This document shows positions 17,199-27,374 of a stretch of 64,000 nt of DNA, one piece after another. Origin of the DNA: Bradyrhizobium xenonodulans (GTDB lineage: Bacteria > Pseudomonadota > Alphaproteobacteria > Rhizobiales > Xanthobacteraceae). The notes under the pieces are model-generated. The model searched no databases. It was not told the origin of the DNA and worked only from the letters and a program-made list of their open reading frames with translations. A program made the position numbers and the translations under genes. Where the stretch lies: NCBI RefSeq assembly GCF_027594865.1, contig NZ_CP089391.1, positions 6,850,501 through 6,914,500 of the forward strand, in the 5' to 3' direction. Positions within the stretch are counted from its first letter, which is position 1; each line of letters begins with the position of its first letter.

Positions 17199-18235
17199 CA
17201 GATCCGGGGCAGTTGCTCGCCCGACAACCAGTCGACGATCCGGCCACCGCCAAAGCTCGTCGTCATCTGCACGAAGTGATGATCATCCGGCACCGCTTCA
17301 CCGATATCGGCGGCATCGCGACTGAGCGGATGCGCTCTCATGGCGGCCAGCACGGCTCCGGCGACATCAGGCGACACGATCGCGACCAGCTTCCCCTCAT
17401 TGGCGACGTAGAGCGGATCGAGCCCGAGCAGCTCGCAGGCAGCCGCCACCCCCTGCTTGACCGGGATCGCCTCTTCCTGGAGGCTGAAGCCTAGTTCGGA
17501 CTGCTGGGCAATTTCGTTCAATGTCGCCGCGAGGCCGCCGCGCGTGGGATCTCGCATCAGACGGATGCCGCAGCCGCCCGCCGCCACCATCCTGGCGACC
17601 AGATCATGCAGGGCGGCCGAATCCGAGACGATCTCCGTTTCAAAGGCGAGGTTCTGGCGCTTTGACATGATTGCGACGCCGTGATCGCCAAGCGTGCCCG
17701 AGATCAGCACCCGGTCTCCGACCCTGGCATTCTCAGCGGAGAGATCGAGTCCCTCAGGCACCAGGCCAACGCCCGCGGTCGAAATGAACAGGCCGTCGGC
17801 CTTCCCGCGCTCGACCACCTTGGTGTCGCCGGTGATGATATGGACGCCGGCGGATTTCGCCGCCTCGCCCATGGAGTCCGCGATCATCTTGAGGTCTGAA
17901 AACCGAAAGCCTTCCTCGATAATGAAACTCGCAGACAGATAAAGCGGTCGGGCACCGGCCATGGCGATGTCGTTGACGGTGCCGTGCACCGCGAGCGAGC
18001 CGATATTGCCTCCGGGAAAGAACAGCGGCGAAACCACATAGCCATCAGTCGTCATCACCATGCGCCCGGCGCCGACATCGAAGGCGGATTGATCGTTGCC
18101 GCGCGCCAGCCATTCGTTGCCGAAGGCCTCGTGGAACAGGCCCGAGATCAACTGCGACATCGCACGGCCGCCGGAACCGTGGGACAGGTCGACGCAGCCG
18201 TGCTTGATGTCGAGCTTGCGCTGATGGGCTCTCAT
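17195..18235 (-). CDS. hypE: hydrogenase maturation protein HypE
   Basis: 346 residues from ATG 18235, whose ATGA overlaps the hypD stop. It shows the PurM-like fold: CVDLSHGSGGRAMSQLI at the N-terminus, FDVGAGRMVMTTDGYVVSP, and GDTKVVERGKADG near 130. It ends in PRIC, the invariant terminal Cys that HypF carbamoylates and HypE dehydrates to a thiocyanate, the precursor of the NiFe-site cyanides. Length and terminus are intact, so it should be functional. A longer frame upstream lies inside hypD and is not used. Confidence 0.95.
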   Translation of the reverse strand: MRAHQRKLDIKHGCVDLSHGSGGRAMSQLISGLFHEAFGNEWLARGNDQSAFDVGAGRMVMTTDGYVVSPLFFPGGNIGSLAVHGTVNDIAMAGARPLYLSASFIIEEGFRFSDLKMIADSMGEAAKSAGVHIITGDTKVVERGKADGLFISTAGVGLVPEGLDLSAENARVGDRVLISGTLGDHGVAIMSKRQNLAFETEIVSDSAALHDLVARMVAAGGCGIRLMRDPTRGGLAATLNEIAQQSELGFSLQEEAIPVKQGVAAACELLGLDPLYVANEGKLVAIVSPDVAGAVLAAMRAHPLSRDAADIGEAVPDDHHFVQMTTSFGGGRIVDWLSGEQLPRIC

Positions 18236-19365
18236 GAGGCCCGCTTCTGCTGACGATCGCGGAAGCGACCGTAGGTCCAATGCGCGGCACATGCGCCTTC
18301 CGAGGAGACCATGCAGGATCCCACCGGGGTCTCGGGCGTGCACACCGTTCCGAACAGCCTGCAGTCGACCGGTTTCTTGACACCGCGCAGGATCGCGCCG
18401 CATTCGCAGGCCGGATTGTCGGGGACGCGTAGCTCGTTCATGGCGAAGCGTATCTCCGCATCAAATCTGGCGTAGGTTTGCTTCAGCTTCAATCCGCTAT
18501 AGGGCACGAGCCCGAGGCCTCGCCATTCGAACTGGTCCCGCAGCTCGAAAATATTCGAGACCTCCTCCTTGGCGCGCGGATTCCCATCGCGCGTTACGGC
18601 ACGGCTATATTGATTCTCCACCTCGTTCCGGTGCTCGTTCACCTGACGCACCAGCATCAGAATCGCCTGCATCATGTCAAGCGGCTCGAAGCCCGAGATC
18701 ACCACCGGCTTGCCAAATTCCTCTGCAAAGACCTCGTAGGTCTCGGTGCCAATGATGATGCTGACATGGGCGGGCCCCACGAAGCCGTCGATCTCGACGC
18801 GGCGGATGTCGGGACTCTCCAAAATGTTCTGCATCGCTGGCGGCGTCCGCACGTGGTTGCAGAACACGCTGAAGTTTTCGAGCTGCCTCTTCTCGGCACG
18901 TCGGATCATGATCGCGGTCGGCGGCGTCGAGGTCTCGAAGCCGATCGCGAAGAACACGACTTCCCGCTCCGGATTCTCTTCCGCGATCCGGATCGCATCG
19001 ACCGTGGAATAGACCATACGGACGTCGGCGCCACGTGCCTTTGCCTTCAACAGCGAGGCACCTTGCGAGCCCCGCACCCGCATCAGATCGCCATAGACGC
19101 AAAGGATCACCTCCGGCCGATCGGCCAGCCGGATCGCCATGTCGATACGTCCCGCCGGCAGCACGCAGACGGGACAGCCGGGGCCGTGGATCATCCGCAC
19201 GTTCTTGGGCAGTATGTCCTCCAGGCCATAGCGCGAAATCGCATGCGTATGTCCGCCGCAGAACTCCATGAAGCGGTAGGACCTCTGCGGATCGGCCTCA
19301 GACCGGATCGCCCTGGCCAACCCCAGCGCGATTGCCTTGTCGCGAAATTCGTCCGCGTATTTCAC
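18232..19365 (-). CDS. hypD: hydrogenase maturation protein HypD
   Basis: 377 residues, normal for HypD. Visible motifs are MEFCGGHTHAISRYGL near 35, HGPGCPVCVLP near 65, AIGFETSTPPTA near 145, and C-terminal cysteines in CECGAILRG and CRLFGTVC that bind the 4Fe-4S cluster. HypD forms the scaffold with HypC on which Fe(CN)2CO is assembled. It starts within the hypC stop (ATGA overlap at 19362-19365). Confidence 0.95.
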   Translation of the reverse strand: MKYADEFRDKAIALGLARAIRSEADPQRSYRFMEFCGGHTHAISRYGLEDILPKNVRMIHGPGCPVCVLPAGRIDMAIRLADRPEVILCVYGDLMRVRGSQGASLLKAKARGADVRMVYSTVDAIRIAEENPEREVVFFAIGFETSTPPTAIMIRRAEKRQLENFSVFCNHVRTPPAMQNILESPDIRRVEIDGFVGPAHVSIIIGTETYEVFAEEFGKPVVISGFEPLDMMQAILMLVRQVNEHRNEVENQYSRAVTRDGNPRAKEEVSNIFELRDQFEWRGLGLVPYSGLKLKQTYARFDAEIRFAMNELRVPDNPACECGAILRGVKKPVDCRLFGTVCTPETPVGSCMVSSEGACAAHWTYGRFRDRQQKRAS

Positions 19366-19598
19366 TGCATTGCTCCCTGCTCTCCGGTGCTGAGCTCACG
19401 CATGAGCTCCAGTGTCCGCCTCGCCTCATCCGGATCGATCTTGGTCAGGGCATAGCCGACATGGATGATGACGTAGTCGCCGACGGCAAGATCTTCGATC
19501 AGCGCCACCGAAACCTCCTTGCTGACGCCGTCGATCGAGGCGACGGCTATGTCGTCGGGAAGGAGCTTTGTCACCTCTGCAGGTATGGCGAGACACAT
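19362..19598 (-). CDS. hypC: hydrogenase maturation chaperone HypC
   Basis: 78 residues beginning MCLAIPAEV, the family's required N-terminal Cys2 motif, and ending with the usual helical tail (EARRTLELMRELSTG). It carries the Fe(CN)2CO unit from HypD to the hydrogenase large-subunit precursor. It overlaps hypF by one base (TGATG) and hypD by four. Confidence 0.95.
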   Translation of the reverse strand: MCLAIPAEVTKLLPDDIAVASIDGVSKEVSVALIEDLAVGDYVIIHVGYALTKIDPDEARRTLELMRELSTGEQGAMQ

Positions 19599-21862
19599 CA
19601 GGCGTTTCCTTCCAGCCTTTGTTGTTCGAGCATTTGAAGAGCGGCAACCCAGGCTTGGCCGAGGCTCAAGCCGCCGTCATTCGGCGGCACCTGGCGCGCG
19701 AGCTTCGGATTGAGGCCGACAGCGACGCAGCCGCGCTGCACCTCCTCGCTCAGGATCGCGTTGAGGAAGCAGCCGCCGCTCAAAACGACGGTGGTGAGGC
19801 CGGTCTCTCGTGCCGCGCAGGCGATCCAGTCGACGCAGGCCGCCGCAAACGTGCCATGAAACAGCTCCGTGCCTACGGTCGGATCGGGGGCATCAGCCAC
19901 AAGCCGTTCAAACAGCGGATACAGCGACAACACACCTTGTTCAATTGTCCAGGCATTCTCAGCGACGCGTGTACGGTGAACACGCGCCTCCAGCTTCATC
20001 GCGGCTTCGCCTTCATAGCTCTGCCGCGTGGAGAGTCCTAGCAATCCTGCGGCTGCATCGAACATCCGGCCGGCGCTGGTCGTCGTTGGCACGTCGGGCT
20101 GGTCGAGCAGGGCCAAAACACCCGCCGCCAACGGCTGCGCCGCAAAGCGACGCGGAATCTCCGCGCCACGCCCGAGCGCCTGAAGCACGCCGGCAGCCAT
20201 CCGCCAAGGCTCGCGCGCGGCGCGATCGCCGCCTGGCATCCTGAGCGGCACTAGATGTCCGATCCGCCGGAAGCGCGCGCCCTCACACCGCAAGAGCTCG
20301 CCGCCCCAACTCCCGCCGTCGCTACCATGACCAAAGCCGTCAAGAACCAGTGCCAGCACGGGCCCGTCGATACCGTGCTCCGCCATCACGGACGCCGCAT
20401 GTGCATGATGGTGCTGAACGGCAATCAGCCTGTGACCGCTCGCCTCGGCAAAGCGGGTGGAGGCCATGTTGGGGTGAAGATCATGCGCCACGACGGCCGG
20501 CTCGACATCCAGCGTCGAGATCAGGTGCTCGATCGTCTCCTCGAAGAAGCGAATGCCGTCCACGGTATCGAGATCGCCGATGTGCTGGGAGACGAAGGCT
20601 TCATCACCGCGCGTAATCGAGACAGATGCCTTCAGCGCGCCGCCCACTGCGAGCACCGGCGGCACGGCGCGCGCTAACCGAATCGGCTCGGGAACATAGC
20701 CGCGGGCCCTCCGGATGAATTGCGCGCGGCCGGCAACGACCGATACCACGGAATCGTCAGCACGCGAGACGATATCGCGATCATGGGTGACGATCAGGTC
20801 TGCGATGCCGGCGAGCCGCCGCTCCGCCTCGTCATTCTCGATGACTAGCGGCTCGCCGCCCGGATTGGCGCTCGTCGCCACGATCACCCAAGGAGAGCCG
20901 TCCGCACGCGGGTGTGCCGAGTTCAGCAGATGGAACACCAGATGATGCAGCGGCGCGACCGGTAGCATGACGCCGATCCGCGACAGGTCCGGTGCGATTT
21001 CCGGCGCAAGTTGCCGACGCGATGTCAGTAATACGACCGGGCGCGCCGTTGACTCCAACAATGCCAGCTCTGTTGCATCCGCGCTTGCGATCTTCGCGAC
21101 AGCGTCGACTGCGGCAACCATGACCGCAAACGGCTTCCGCTCCCGCTGCTTCCGCTGCCGCAGACGCCGCACCGCCTCGTCGTCTCGGGCATCGCACAAG
21201 AGCTGATATCCACCGAGTCCCTTGAGCGCGACGATTTTTCCGCCTGCGATCTCAGCAGCGACCTCATCGATGCCGTGGCTCAAGCGCGGGCCACACAATG
21301 GACAGGCGATCGCCTCGGCATGAAAGCGGCGGCTTGCGGGATCGGCATATTCTGCGGCGCAAGCCTTACACATCGCGAAATGCTTCATCGCGGTGGAGCG
21401 ACGGTCATATGGCAGCCGCTCGGCAATGGTATAGCGCGGACCGCAATGGGTGCAGTTGACGAAGGGGTAAAGATGGAAGCGGCTGCTCGGATTGAACAGC
21501 TCGCTCAGGCACTGGGCACAAGTCGCGGCGTCGGCGACGATCCGCGTCGACACCTTGCCCTGCTCGCTGGCGCGAATACAGAACTCGTCGCTTTCAACCG
21601 CGCGGATTTGCTGCACGGAGATCCCGTCGATCCGTGCCAGCGGCGGTTTCTCCAGCGGCAGCGCAGCGACGAAATCGGCAGCGCGCGCACCTTCAACCTC
21701 GATCACAACGCCGTGCGGGTCATTGGCCACGAAGCCGCCGAGGCGATAGCGTATGGCAAGGCCATAGACATAGGGGCGAAAGCCAACGCCCTGCACGGCG
21801 CCGCGCACGTGCAGGCGCAGCCTCCGACTATCGCGCGCTGCGGCTCCGCCGCTCATCATCAT
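19598..21862 (-). CDS. hypF: carbamoyltransferase HypF
   Basis: 754 residues, full length. The order is an acylphosphatase domain ([17 protein letters not shown], residues 15-105), two zinc-finger-like units ([45 protein letters not shown]), a YrdC-like domain ([17 protein letters not shown] near 210) and a Kae1-like domain ([15 protein letters not shown] near 480, [12 protein letters not shown]). It makes the carbamoyl group that HypE turns into cyanide, from carbamoyl phosphate and ATP. The start ATGA overlaps hypB. Confidence 0.95.
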   Translation of the reverse strand: MMMSGGAAARDSRRLRLHVRGAVQGVGFRPYVYGLAIRYRLGGFVANDPHGVVIEVEGARAADFVAALPLEKPPLARIDGISVQQIRAVESDEFCIRASEQGKVSTRIVADAATCAQCLSELFNPSSRFHLYPFVNCTHCGPRYTIAERLPYDRRSTAMKHFAMCKACAAEYADPASRRFHAEAIACPLCGPRLSHGIDEVAAEIAGGKIVALKGLGGYQLLCDARDDEAVRRLRQRKQRERKPFAVMVAAVDAVAKIASADATELALLESTARPVVLLTSRRQLAPEIAPDLSRIGVMLPVAPLHHLVFHLLNSAHPRADGSPWVIVATSANPGGEPLVIENDEAERRLAGIADLIVTHDRDIVSRADDSVVSVVAGRAQFIRRARGYVPEPIRLARAVPPVLAVGGALKASVSITRGDEAFVSQHIGDLDTVDGIRFFEETIEHLISTLDVEPAVVAHDLHPNMASTRFAEASGHRLIAVQHHHAHAASVMAEHGIDGPVLALVLDGFGHGSDGGSWGGELLRCEGARFRRIGHLVPLRMPGGDRAAREPWRMAAGVLQALGRGAEIPRRFAAQPLAAGVLALLDQPDVPTTTSAGRMFDAAAGLLGLSTRQSYEGEAAMKLEARVHRTRVAENAWTIEQGVLSLYPLFERLVADAPDPTVGTELFHGTFAAACVDWIACAARETGLTTVVLSGGCFLNAILSEEVQRGCVAVGLNPKLARQVPPNDGGLSLGQAWVAALQMLEQQRLEGNA

Positions 21863-22782
21863 GCCGATACGGCACTCAGGGATGCCGCCCTCGCCTTCTC
21901 GGCGCGCTTCCGGATCCAGGCATAAAATGCCGTAAATCCCTCTCCGGTCCGCGCCGATACTGTTAGCACGTCGATCTTTGGGTTGACCCGCCGCGCATAT
22001 TCGATCGTCCTGGCGAGATCGAAGTCGAGCACGGGCGCGAGATCGATCTTGTTGATCAGCATCAACGAGGACGCTGCGAACATGTTGGGATATTTGAGCG
22101 GCTTGTCCTCGCCTTCGGTAGTCGAGAACACCACGATCTTGCAGGCCTCGCCGAGATCAAACGCTGCCGGACAGACGAGATTGCCGACATTCTCGACGAA
22201 AAGGATGCCGCCGTTGAGCCAGGGCAACCGGTCATAGGCCTCGCCGATCATGGCCGCATCGAGGTGGCAGCCCTTGCCGGTGTTGACCTGGACCGCCGGT
22301 ACGCCTGTCGCGCGGATCCGCTCGGCGTCGTTCGAGGTCTGCTGATCGCCCTCGATCACGCCGATCGGGCAATTGTCTTTCAGTTCGGACACAGCGCGGG
22401 CCAACAGCGTGGTCTTTCCGGCGCCGGGGCTCGAGACCAGGTTGAAGGCGAGCACGTCATCCGCGCGGAACCGCGCGCGGTTGTCGGCCGCAAGGCGGTC
22501 GTTCTTGTCGAGGATGTCACGCTCGACCTGGATGATGCGGTCGCTGCTCATGCCGGCGATCGTCTGCCCGGCCCGGTCGGCGCCGCAGTCGAGCAGGCCG
22601 GGATCGCCGCGCGTTCGATCGTGGTGATGATGAAGGTGATGATCATGGTCGTGATGACGGTGCCCATCGTGACCATGATCGTGACGGTGATCATGAGGAT
22701 GCGTGTGATCATGCCCATGGGGGTGATCGCGCCCGCTCTCAATGGAAGCTTTGCCGTCACCGCAGCCGCATATCGTACACAT
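21859..22782 (-). CDS. hypB: nickel-binding GTPase HypB with His-rich nickel store
   Basis: 307 residues from ATG 22782. The N-terminus is [10 protein letters not shown], with the CxxCGC nickel site. A stretch at about residues 20-55 contains around 20 histidines among Asp, Gly and Arg; this is the nickel-storage segment of rhizobial HypB. The GTPase domain has [13 protein letters not shown] (P-loop), [16 protein letters not shown] and NKIDLAP. It delivers nickel to the large subunit together with HypA. The start overlaps the hypA stop (TGATG). Confidence 0.95.
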   Translation of the reverse strand: MCTICGCGDGKASIESGRDHPHGHDHTHPHDHRHDHGHDGHRHHDHDHHLHHHHDRTRGDPGLLDCGADRAGQTIAGMSSDRIIQVERDILDKNDRLAADNRARFRADDVLAFNLVSSPGAGKTTLLARAVSELKDNCPIGVIEGDQQTSNDAERIRATGVPAVQVNTGKGCHLDAAMIGEAYDRLPWLNGGILFVENVGNLVCPAAFDLGEACKIVVFSTTEGEDKPLKYPNMFAASSLMLINKIDLAPVLDFDLARTIEYARRVNPKIDVLTVSARTGEGFTAFYAWIRKRAEKARAASLSAVSA

Positions 22783-23123
22783 CAGCCGACCTCCAATGCC
22801 TTGACCCGCATCTCTTCTCCACTGATCACCTGCAATTGATAGCTGCCGCAGGCAGGGCATGGCTCATGGCGCCGCTTGATTGCGACGCTTGTCGAGCAGG
22901 CCATGCACCAGGCGGTCCCAGGCGTCTCGACGATGTCCAGGGTCGCACCTTGTGCAATGGTGCGTGCTGCGACCGCTTCGAAGCAGAATATCATCGCCTC
23001 CGGCGCAACATGGCTCAACGCGCCGATCTCGAGGCACACTGCCTTCACCTTGGAGAACGCCCGCCCGCGGGCCTCCTCCTCGACGATCTCGACGATGCCT
23101 TGGCAAAGCGCCATCTCATGCAT
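22782..23123 (-). CDS. hypA: hydrogenase nickel incorporation protein HypA
   Basis: 113 residues from ATG 23123: [18 protein letters not shown] has the nickel-binding His2. The zinc site is formed by WCMACS and CPACGSYQ, near residues 73-95. HypA passes nickel to the hydrogenase precursor with HypB. A longer frame upstream is antisense-like sequence within hupK and is not used. The start overlaps the end of hupK by eight bases. Confidence 0.94.
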   Translation of the reverse strand: MHEMALCQGIVEIVEEEARGRAFSKVKAVCLEIGALSHVAPEAMIFCFEAVAARTIAQGATLDIVETPGTAWCMACSTSVAIKRRHEPCPACGSYQLQVISGEEMRVKALEVG

Positions 23124-24210
23124 GGCCAACCTCGTGGAAGCTGAGGTTAAATCCGACGCAGGGATCGAAGGAGCCGACGAGCGCACGGACGGCATCCTGC
23201 CCCTGTCGACCGGCGGCTGGCGCCGAACCCTGCAGGCTGCGGACCAGCGGTCCACGCGCATGGAAGTTCCATTCGGTCGGAGCGAGGGATTCGAAGCGCA
23301 CGGTGCGGTCCTCGTCATCGCTCTCGACGACGTGATAGAGCCGGCCGCGCGCGCATTCGACGGCCGCCGCACCTCTGCCGGCGCCAAGCCGGTAGCTCTC
23401 GATGACGCCGTCCTCGAGCGCCGCGTCGCCCGTCTCGAGCCAGGAGCAGAGGCGCGTCACTTCCGCAATCCGCGCCTTCAGCCGCTCGGCAGGTCCGGCG
23501 CTCGGAGGCAGGACCGGCTGGCGCCGGACCCGGCGTGCCCACACACCGGTCTCGGGAATTCGACCGTGGAGATCGGGGGCATCGGAGAAGCTCGCGCCAT
23601 CCGCAAGCAGCCGCATGATGACATCGAGATCATCGGCGACGGAAAGAAACGAGTGTTCGACGACCGGCTGCAGCAGCGCATGCCCATCGAAGCTCGAAAA
23701 ATGCGCTGCCAGCGCGCTGCCTGGCGTCAGCGCCTCTCCTTCGCCCGCGATTCCGAGTGCAGCGAGCACCGCCTTGATACGCCATACCGCCTCGCAACGC
23801 GCCGACACCTGCCCGCCTTCGCCGAGGAGGTCACCAAGGACGGCGGTCGCCTGCATCATGGCGCGGACCGCGGCGGCGCTCGCGCCGTCCAGGGTGAGCT
23901 GGCCGACGAACAGACCACGGAACAGTTCCGCCAGCCGCTCGGCGACGACAGCGGTGACGCGGCGATGCATGGTCTCCGGAGGACAATCCTCGCCGCGCGC
24001 GGCTTCCACCGCTCCCAGAAACGCCACCTGATGTGCAACCGAGCACAGCGAGAACAGCCGCGGCAGCACGGAGAGCAACGACGAGACGGGCTTGCCCGCA
24101 AACAGACGCGTCAACGGCAGCCGGCTCCGGGGCAGGATTGCGACGTCGGCGATCGTATCCTTGGCGAGCCACACCGTGATGTCGATCTCGTTGCGGAAGC
24201 CGGGGTTCAT
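23116..24210 (-). CDS. hupK: hydrogenase expression/formation protein HupK
   Basis: 364 residues. HupK is a degenerate relative of the hydrogenase large subunit. The usual CxxC pairs are reduced to single cysteines: LFSLCSVAHQ near residue 55 and SFDPCVGFNLSF near the C-terminus. The segment LAPTEWNFHARGPLVR matches large-subunit sequence. HupK is thought to act as scaffold or chaperone for FeS/NiFe assembly under oxygen. ATGA overlap with hupJ. Confidence 0.9.
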   Translation of the reverse strand: MNPGFRNEIDITVWLAKDTIADVAILPRSRLPLTRLFAGKPVSSLLSVLPRLFSLCSVAHQVAFLGAVEAARGEDCPPETMHRRVTAVVAERLAELFRGLFVGQLTLDGASAAAVRAMMQATAVLGDLLGEGGQVSARCEAVWRIKAVLAALGIAGEGEALTPGSALAAHFSSFDGHALLQPVVEHSFLSVADDLDVIMRLLADGASFSDAPDLHGRIPETGVWARRVRRQPVLPPSAGPAERLKARIAEVTRLCSWLETGDAALEDGVIESYRLGAGRGAAAVECARGRLYHVVESDDEDRTVRFESLAPTEWNFHARGPLVRSLQGSAPAAGRQGQDAVRALVGSFDPCVGFNLSFHEVGHA

Positions 24211-24722
24211 TCGTGCTGCTCCGTCAGAACAGCCCGCATGAAGCTACGCCGATCGATCGCGCTTGTAGCGGTTTCGCGGCGTCGGGTCACCTCCTTGCCG
24301 TCGGCCGGCAACATGAGTTCGTTGATGACCGCTTCCGCCGTTGCCCGCGCAGAGGCCACGTCGGCGAACCCGAACATGGGCGAGAACAGCGAACAGCTCG
24401 CGATACGGCCCACATGGTTGAGGTCGCTGAGGATGAAGTCAATATCGCCGGCCGGAAAGCGAGAGCGCAATGTCGAAGCTGAGGCCGCCGGCGCCAATTC
24501 GCCGGCCGGCATCACCACGTTCATGAACCAGGGCGTGACCATGATACCGATGATCGTGCCGTTGGATACGCGAAAGCCGACTGCCTCGACGTCGAGGCCG
24601 TCGTTGTAGATCGGCAGCTCGCGCATCGCGCGCTCGCCGATGTCCCGGTAGACGTGAGCCAGCCGCTGCCCCCAAGCTGCCGCGTCGGCGTCAGTGGCAG
24701 GCGCTTGCGCATGAGGTTTCAT
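24207..24722 (-). CDS. hupJ: hydrogenase assembly protein HupJ (HybE-like)
   Basis: 171 residues, matching HupJ/HybE-type chaperones: RELPIYNDGLDVEAVGFR, GIMVTPWFMNVVMPAGE, and a C-terminal ATSAIDRRSFMRAVL. These proteins help fold or proofread the small subunit before Tat export. Overlaps hupI and hupK by four bases each. Confidence 0.88.
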   Translation of the reverse strand: MKPHAQAPATDADAAAWGQRLAHVYRDIGERAMRELPIYNDGLDVEAVGFRVSNGTIIGIMVTPWFMNVVMPAGELAPAASASTLRSRFPAGDIDFILSDLNHVGRIASCSLFSPMFGFADVASARATAEAVINELMLPADGKEVTRRRETATSAIDRRSFMRAVLTEQHE

Positions 24723-24928
24723 GACGCGATGGCCATGAATTTGGACTTCGGCGCGTCACAGTTCGGGCAGCGCCAATCGTCAGGAAGGACCGCGAAGGGC
24801 GTGCCGGATGCGATCTGCGCGACATCGTCGCCATCGGCGGGATCGTACACCGTCCAGCAGATGCCGCATTCCAGCCGCGTGCCTTCGGTGACATCCTGGC
24901 GAACGCCAAAATTTTCGAATACGCTCAT
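24719..24928 (-). CDS. hupI: rubredoxin HupI
   Basis: 69 residues with two rubredoxin CxxC knuckles, [15 protein letters not shown] and [13 protein letters not shown]. It is a small iron protein of the hydrogenase cluster, believed to carry electrons during maturation of the oxygen-exposed enzyme. Overlaps hupH and hupJ by four bases each. Confidence 0.93.
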   Translation of the reverse strand: MSVFENFGVRQDVTEGTRLECGICWTVYDPADGDDVAQIASGTPFAVLPDDWRCPNCDAPKSKFMAIAS

Positions 24929-25788
24929 TTGAAATAGGCCTCGATGATTTCCTGGAGGCGCTCAGCGGAGTCTTCGAAGTCCTCGTCAGCCGCGATTGCC
25001 ACGGTCGGCACACCGCCAACCTCCAGCGTGTCAAGGATGATGGCATCCATGGCGTTGAAGAACTGCACCGACCAGACGTTGCGGATACCCGTCGAGAGCA
25101 CCCGGCAAGTGCCGTAGCCGCGTGAAACGAGCTGGATCGGCCCATTCCTGATGGTGTCATGGAGGAAGCTCATGTCGACGGGGCTCATCGGCAGCAGCGT
25201 GAAATTGATGATTTGCGAGCGAATGCTCGGCCGCCAGGCCAGCGCGCGCTCGCGGATTTCCGCGAGCACCGGCAGCGCGTTCATCGCGCCTTCCGGTGCC
25301 TGCCCGATCTTGAAATCCGCAGCCGTAAGATCAGCAGCGGCGCGCTTGACGATTTCCGGGATTGCGCCGACTTCGAGGTATTCATGACTCGCGTCGATCT
25401 CGAGCCGCACGTGCCAGATTCCGGCCAGCGCCGATTCCTGGATCTGCGCCAGCGATCCGTCCGGCAGCGCGACGAAGCCGGCAACCTCACCTTGGCCGAG
25501 TATGTCCGCAATCAGGTTGCGCTCGAGATCGTCGAGATTGGCGAGCCGGAACAATCGTGTCGGCACGTCGGTCTTTTGGCTTGCGATGGCCGCTACCACT
25601 TTCGACAGCAGATCGATTGCGTTCGGACAGCGCTTGGCCAGCTCCGCGCTGTCCAGCGTGGCAAGCTTCGCCAAGGCGCCCACGGCCGTCAGGCTGCCGC
25701 TCGATGCATGCAGGCTTCCCTCGCCAATCGGAAACACGTTGATCGGCTGCTCGGCGCCTCCAGGCGCGGTCCACAAACCCGCTTTCAT
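24925..25788 (-). CDS. hupH: hydrogenase expression/formation protein HupH
   Basis: 287 residues, matching the HupH/HyaF family: [20 protein letters not shown] at the N-terminus, [19 protein letters not shown] near 130 and [18 protein letters not shown] near 240. It is needed for processing of the small-subunit precursor in rhizobia. It lies 40 bp after hupG and overlaps hupI. Confidence 0.9.
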   Translation of the reverse strand: MKAGLWTAPGGAEQPINVFPIGEGSLHASSGSLTAVGALAKLATLDSAELAKRCPNAIDLLSKVVAAIASQKTDVPTRLFRLANLDDLERNLIADILGQGEVAGFVALPDGSLAQIQESALAGIWHVRLEIDASHEYLEVGAIPEIVKRAAADLTAADFKIGQAPEGAMNALPVLAEIRERALAWRPSIRSQIINFTLLPMSPVDMSFLHDTIRNGPIQLVSRGYGTCRVLSTGIRNVWSVQFFNAMDAIILDTLEVGGVPTVAIAADEDFEDSAERLQEIIEAYFK

Positions 25789-25828
25789 AGTTTGACATCC
25801 TGTGAGCGATGCTGGGGAATGATGACTG

Positions 25829-26230
25829 TCACGACAACACGCTCGCGTCGCGCGGACGGTCGATCAGCTTGGCGATGCGGTCGACATAGACCGACCAATC
25901 CTGAATCTTGGCGATCAATCCGAGCGTTTCGCCCTTGGCGATAAAGATCAGCGTCGGCTGCACCCGCACGCCGAAGCGCTGGCCGAGCTCGCTCTCGGCG
26001 TGACGCGCGATCACGGCACCCCGCAGCCGGCCCTGAAAAGCGTCAATCAGTTCCGGCAACACGACCGCGACGTCGATCGCCTCCATAAAACGCGCGGGAT
26101 CGCCCGCCGACAACAGCACGGCCACCGCACCAGCCTCATTGGCCGCGTCAAGAAACCGATCGACACTCGCGGCATCGACCTCGGGCAGGCCGCGGCGCGT
26201 CAGATCATGCTTTCCCTGCTGGAATTCCAT
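25829..26230 (-). CDS. hupG: hydrogenase chaperone HupG (HyaE-like, thioredoxin fold)
   Basis: 133 residues with a thioredoxin-like pattern but no Cxx[56 protein letters not shown]. HyaE/HupG proteins bind the Tat signal region of the small subunit and delay its export until it is mature. A 97-bp gap separates it from hupF, the largest inside the hup part of the operon. Confidence 0.88.
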   Translation of the reverse strand: MEFQQGKHDLTRRGLPEVDAASVDRFLDAANEAGAVAVLLSAGDPARFMEAIDVAVVLPELIDAFQGRLRGAVIARHAESELGQRFGVRVQPTLIFIAKGETLGLIAKIQDWSVYVDRIAKLIDRPRDASVLS

Positions 26231-26327
26231 CAGCCCCCTGGCAAGCCTGTTTCTCTGACGCGAGAAGTTAGCAAGGCATATGTCACGATCAGTTATCGCC
26301 TTTCCAGACCGATCTCATTGAGATGGA

Positions 26328-26750
26328 TCATGCATTTTCGCGTCCGCGAAGAGGGATGGTTTCGAATGAAACTTGTCTTTCATCCGCGGCGGACCAACCC
26401 GAGCCGCCCGCGATGCGGGTGACATCGAGGATCGGATTTGGAAGGTCGGCCGCTGGGTCGAACCGGAGATGCTCGGGCAGTTGCGGTTCTCGCTCGATGA
26501 GGTCGGCGAAGAAACGGTCGCAATCCTCGCCACCGAGCACCGCGGTCAGCCCCTCGATCGCCTCAGCGATCAGTCGCGCCTCTGCCTCATCGAGCAGACG
26601 GATCGCGGTGTCGATATGGACGAGCACCTTGCTGCCGACCGGCAGGTCGGGGAGCAAAAGTATCGAGACACGCCGCCGCTCGCCGCGAAACTCGCATAGC
26701 GCCGAAACGCCGTCAGTCTCAACAATCGTCATCGGCAGGCCAAGGCACAT
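26328..26750 (-). CDS. hupF: HypC-family hydrogenase chaperone HupF
   Basis: 140 residues from ATG 26750: MCLGLPMTIVETDG carries the Cys2 motif of the HypC/HupF family. HupF stabilises HupL during maturation at higher oxygen. The C-terminal part (about residues 100-140, PNPILDVTRIAGGSGW onward) goes beyond the core I recall for HupF; it may be a natural extension. The frame upstream of MCLGLP is inside hupD and is not used. Confidence 0.9.
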   Translation of the reverse strand: MCLGLPMTIVETDGVSALCEFRGERRRVSILLLPDLPVGSKVLVHIDTAIRLLDEAEARLIAEAIEGLTAVLGGEDCDRFFADLIEREPQLPEHLRFDPAADLPNPILDVTRIAGGSGWSAADERQVSFETIPLRGRENA

Positions 26751-26776
26751 CCCGCGTCTCCGGTCGCGCACGCCGG

Positions 26777-27358
26777 TCAGACCGGCCGCATCCTCATCTC
26801 GTAGTGCTGATGGTCGATATCGTTGGCGAGCAGCCGTTCGGACTCCGGCAGCGGCTTGCTGCGCGGACTCGCCGTCGCCCCCCACTCAGCCAGGATTGCG
26901 CAGACCAGCTCGATCGCCGGCCCGATCTGATCACTCACCGGCTTGGTCAGAGGGCCGCCCCAGTCTTCGAGATCGTGCGGTTGGCAGCCGATCAACGCGA
27001 GATACTTCGGGCAGCGCCCGAGCAGATCCGCCGCGCTGATGACTTCCTGAAATCCGGTCTGATGCAAGCTCATCTTCTTCGCGCCCGTGAAACGTGGAAC
27101 TTCCTCGTCGCGCACCAGCTTCAACTCTCCCGGCACGAGCCCATAGTCGATCGCGTCGAACACGATCAGACGATCGGCCTCTTCCAGATAGCTGACGAGG
27201 TAGAGGCCCTGCGTCCCGCCGTCGAGAATGGTGACATTGTCCGATACGACGTAGCGGCGGTGGAATTCCTCCACCGCCCGTACGCCGAACCCCTCATCGG
27301 CCCACAGGATATTGCCGATGCCGAGCACCAGAATGCGGTCTGTTGAAGATATCGGCAT
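26777..27358 (-). CDS. hupD: hydrogenase maturation endopeptidase HupD
   Basis: 193 residues from ATG 27358. It has ILVLGIGNILWADEGFGVRAVE with the nickel-sensing Glu, VFDAIDYGLVPGELKL with the Asp, and MSLHQTGFQEVI with the His. HupD cuts the C-terminal peptide from HupL after nickel is inserted; the matching cut site [15 protein letters not shown] is present in HupL here. Confidence 0.94.
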   Translation of the reverse strand: MPISSTDRILVLGIGNILWADEGFGVRAVEEFHRRYVVSDNVTILDGGTQGLYLVSYLEEADRLIVFDAIDYGLVPGELKLVRDEEVPRFTGAKKMSLHQTGFQEVISAADLLGRCPKYLALIGCQPHDLEDWGGPLTKPVSDQIGPAIELVCAILAEWGATASPRSKPLPESERLLANDIDHQHYEMRMRPV

Positions 27359-27374
27359 AGGCCTCGTTTCCGGC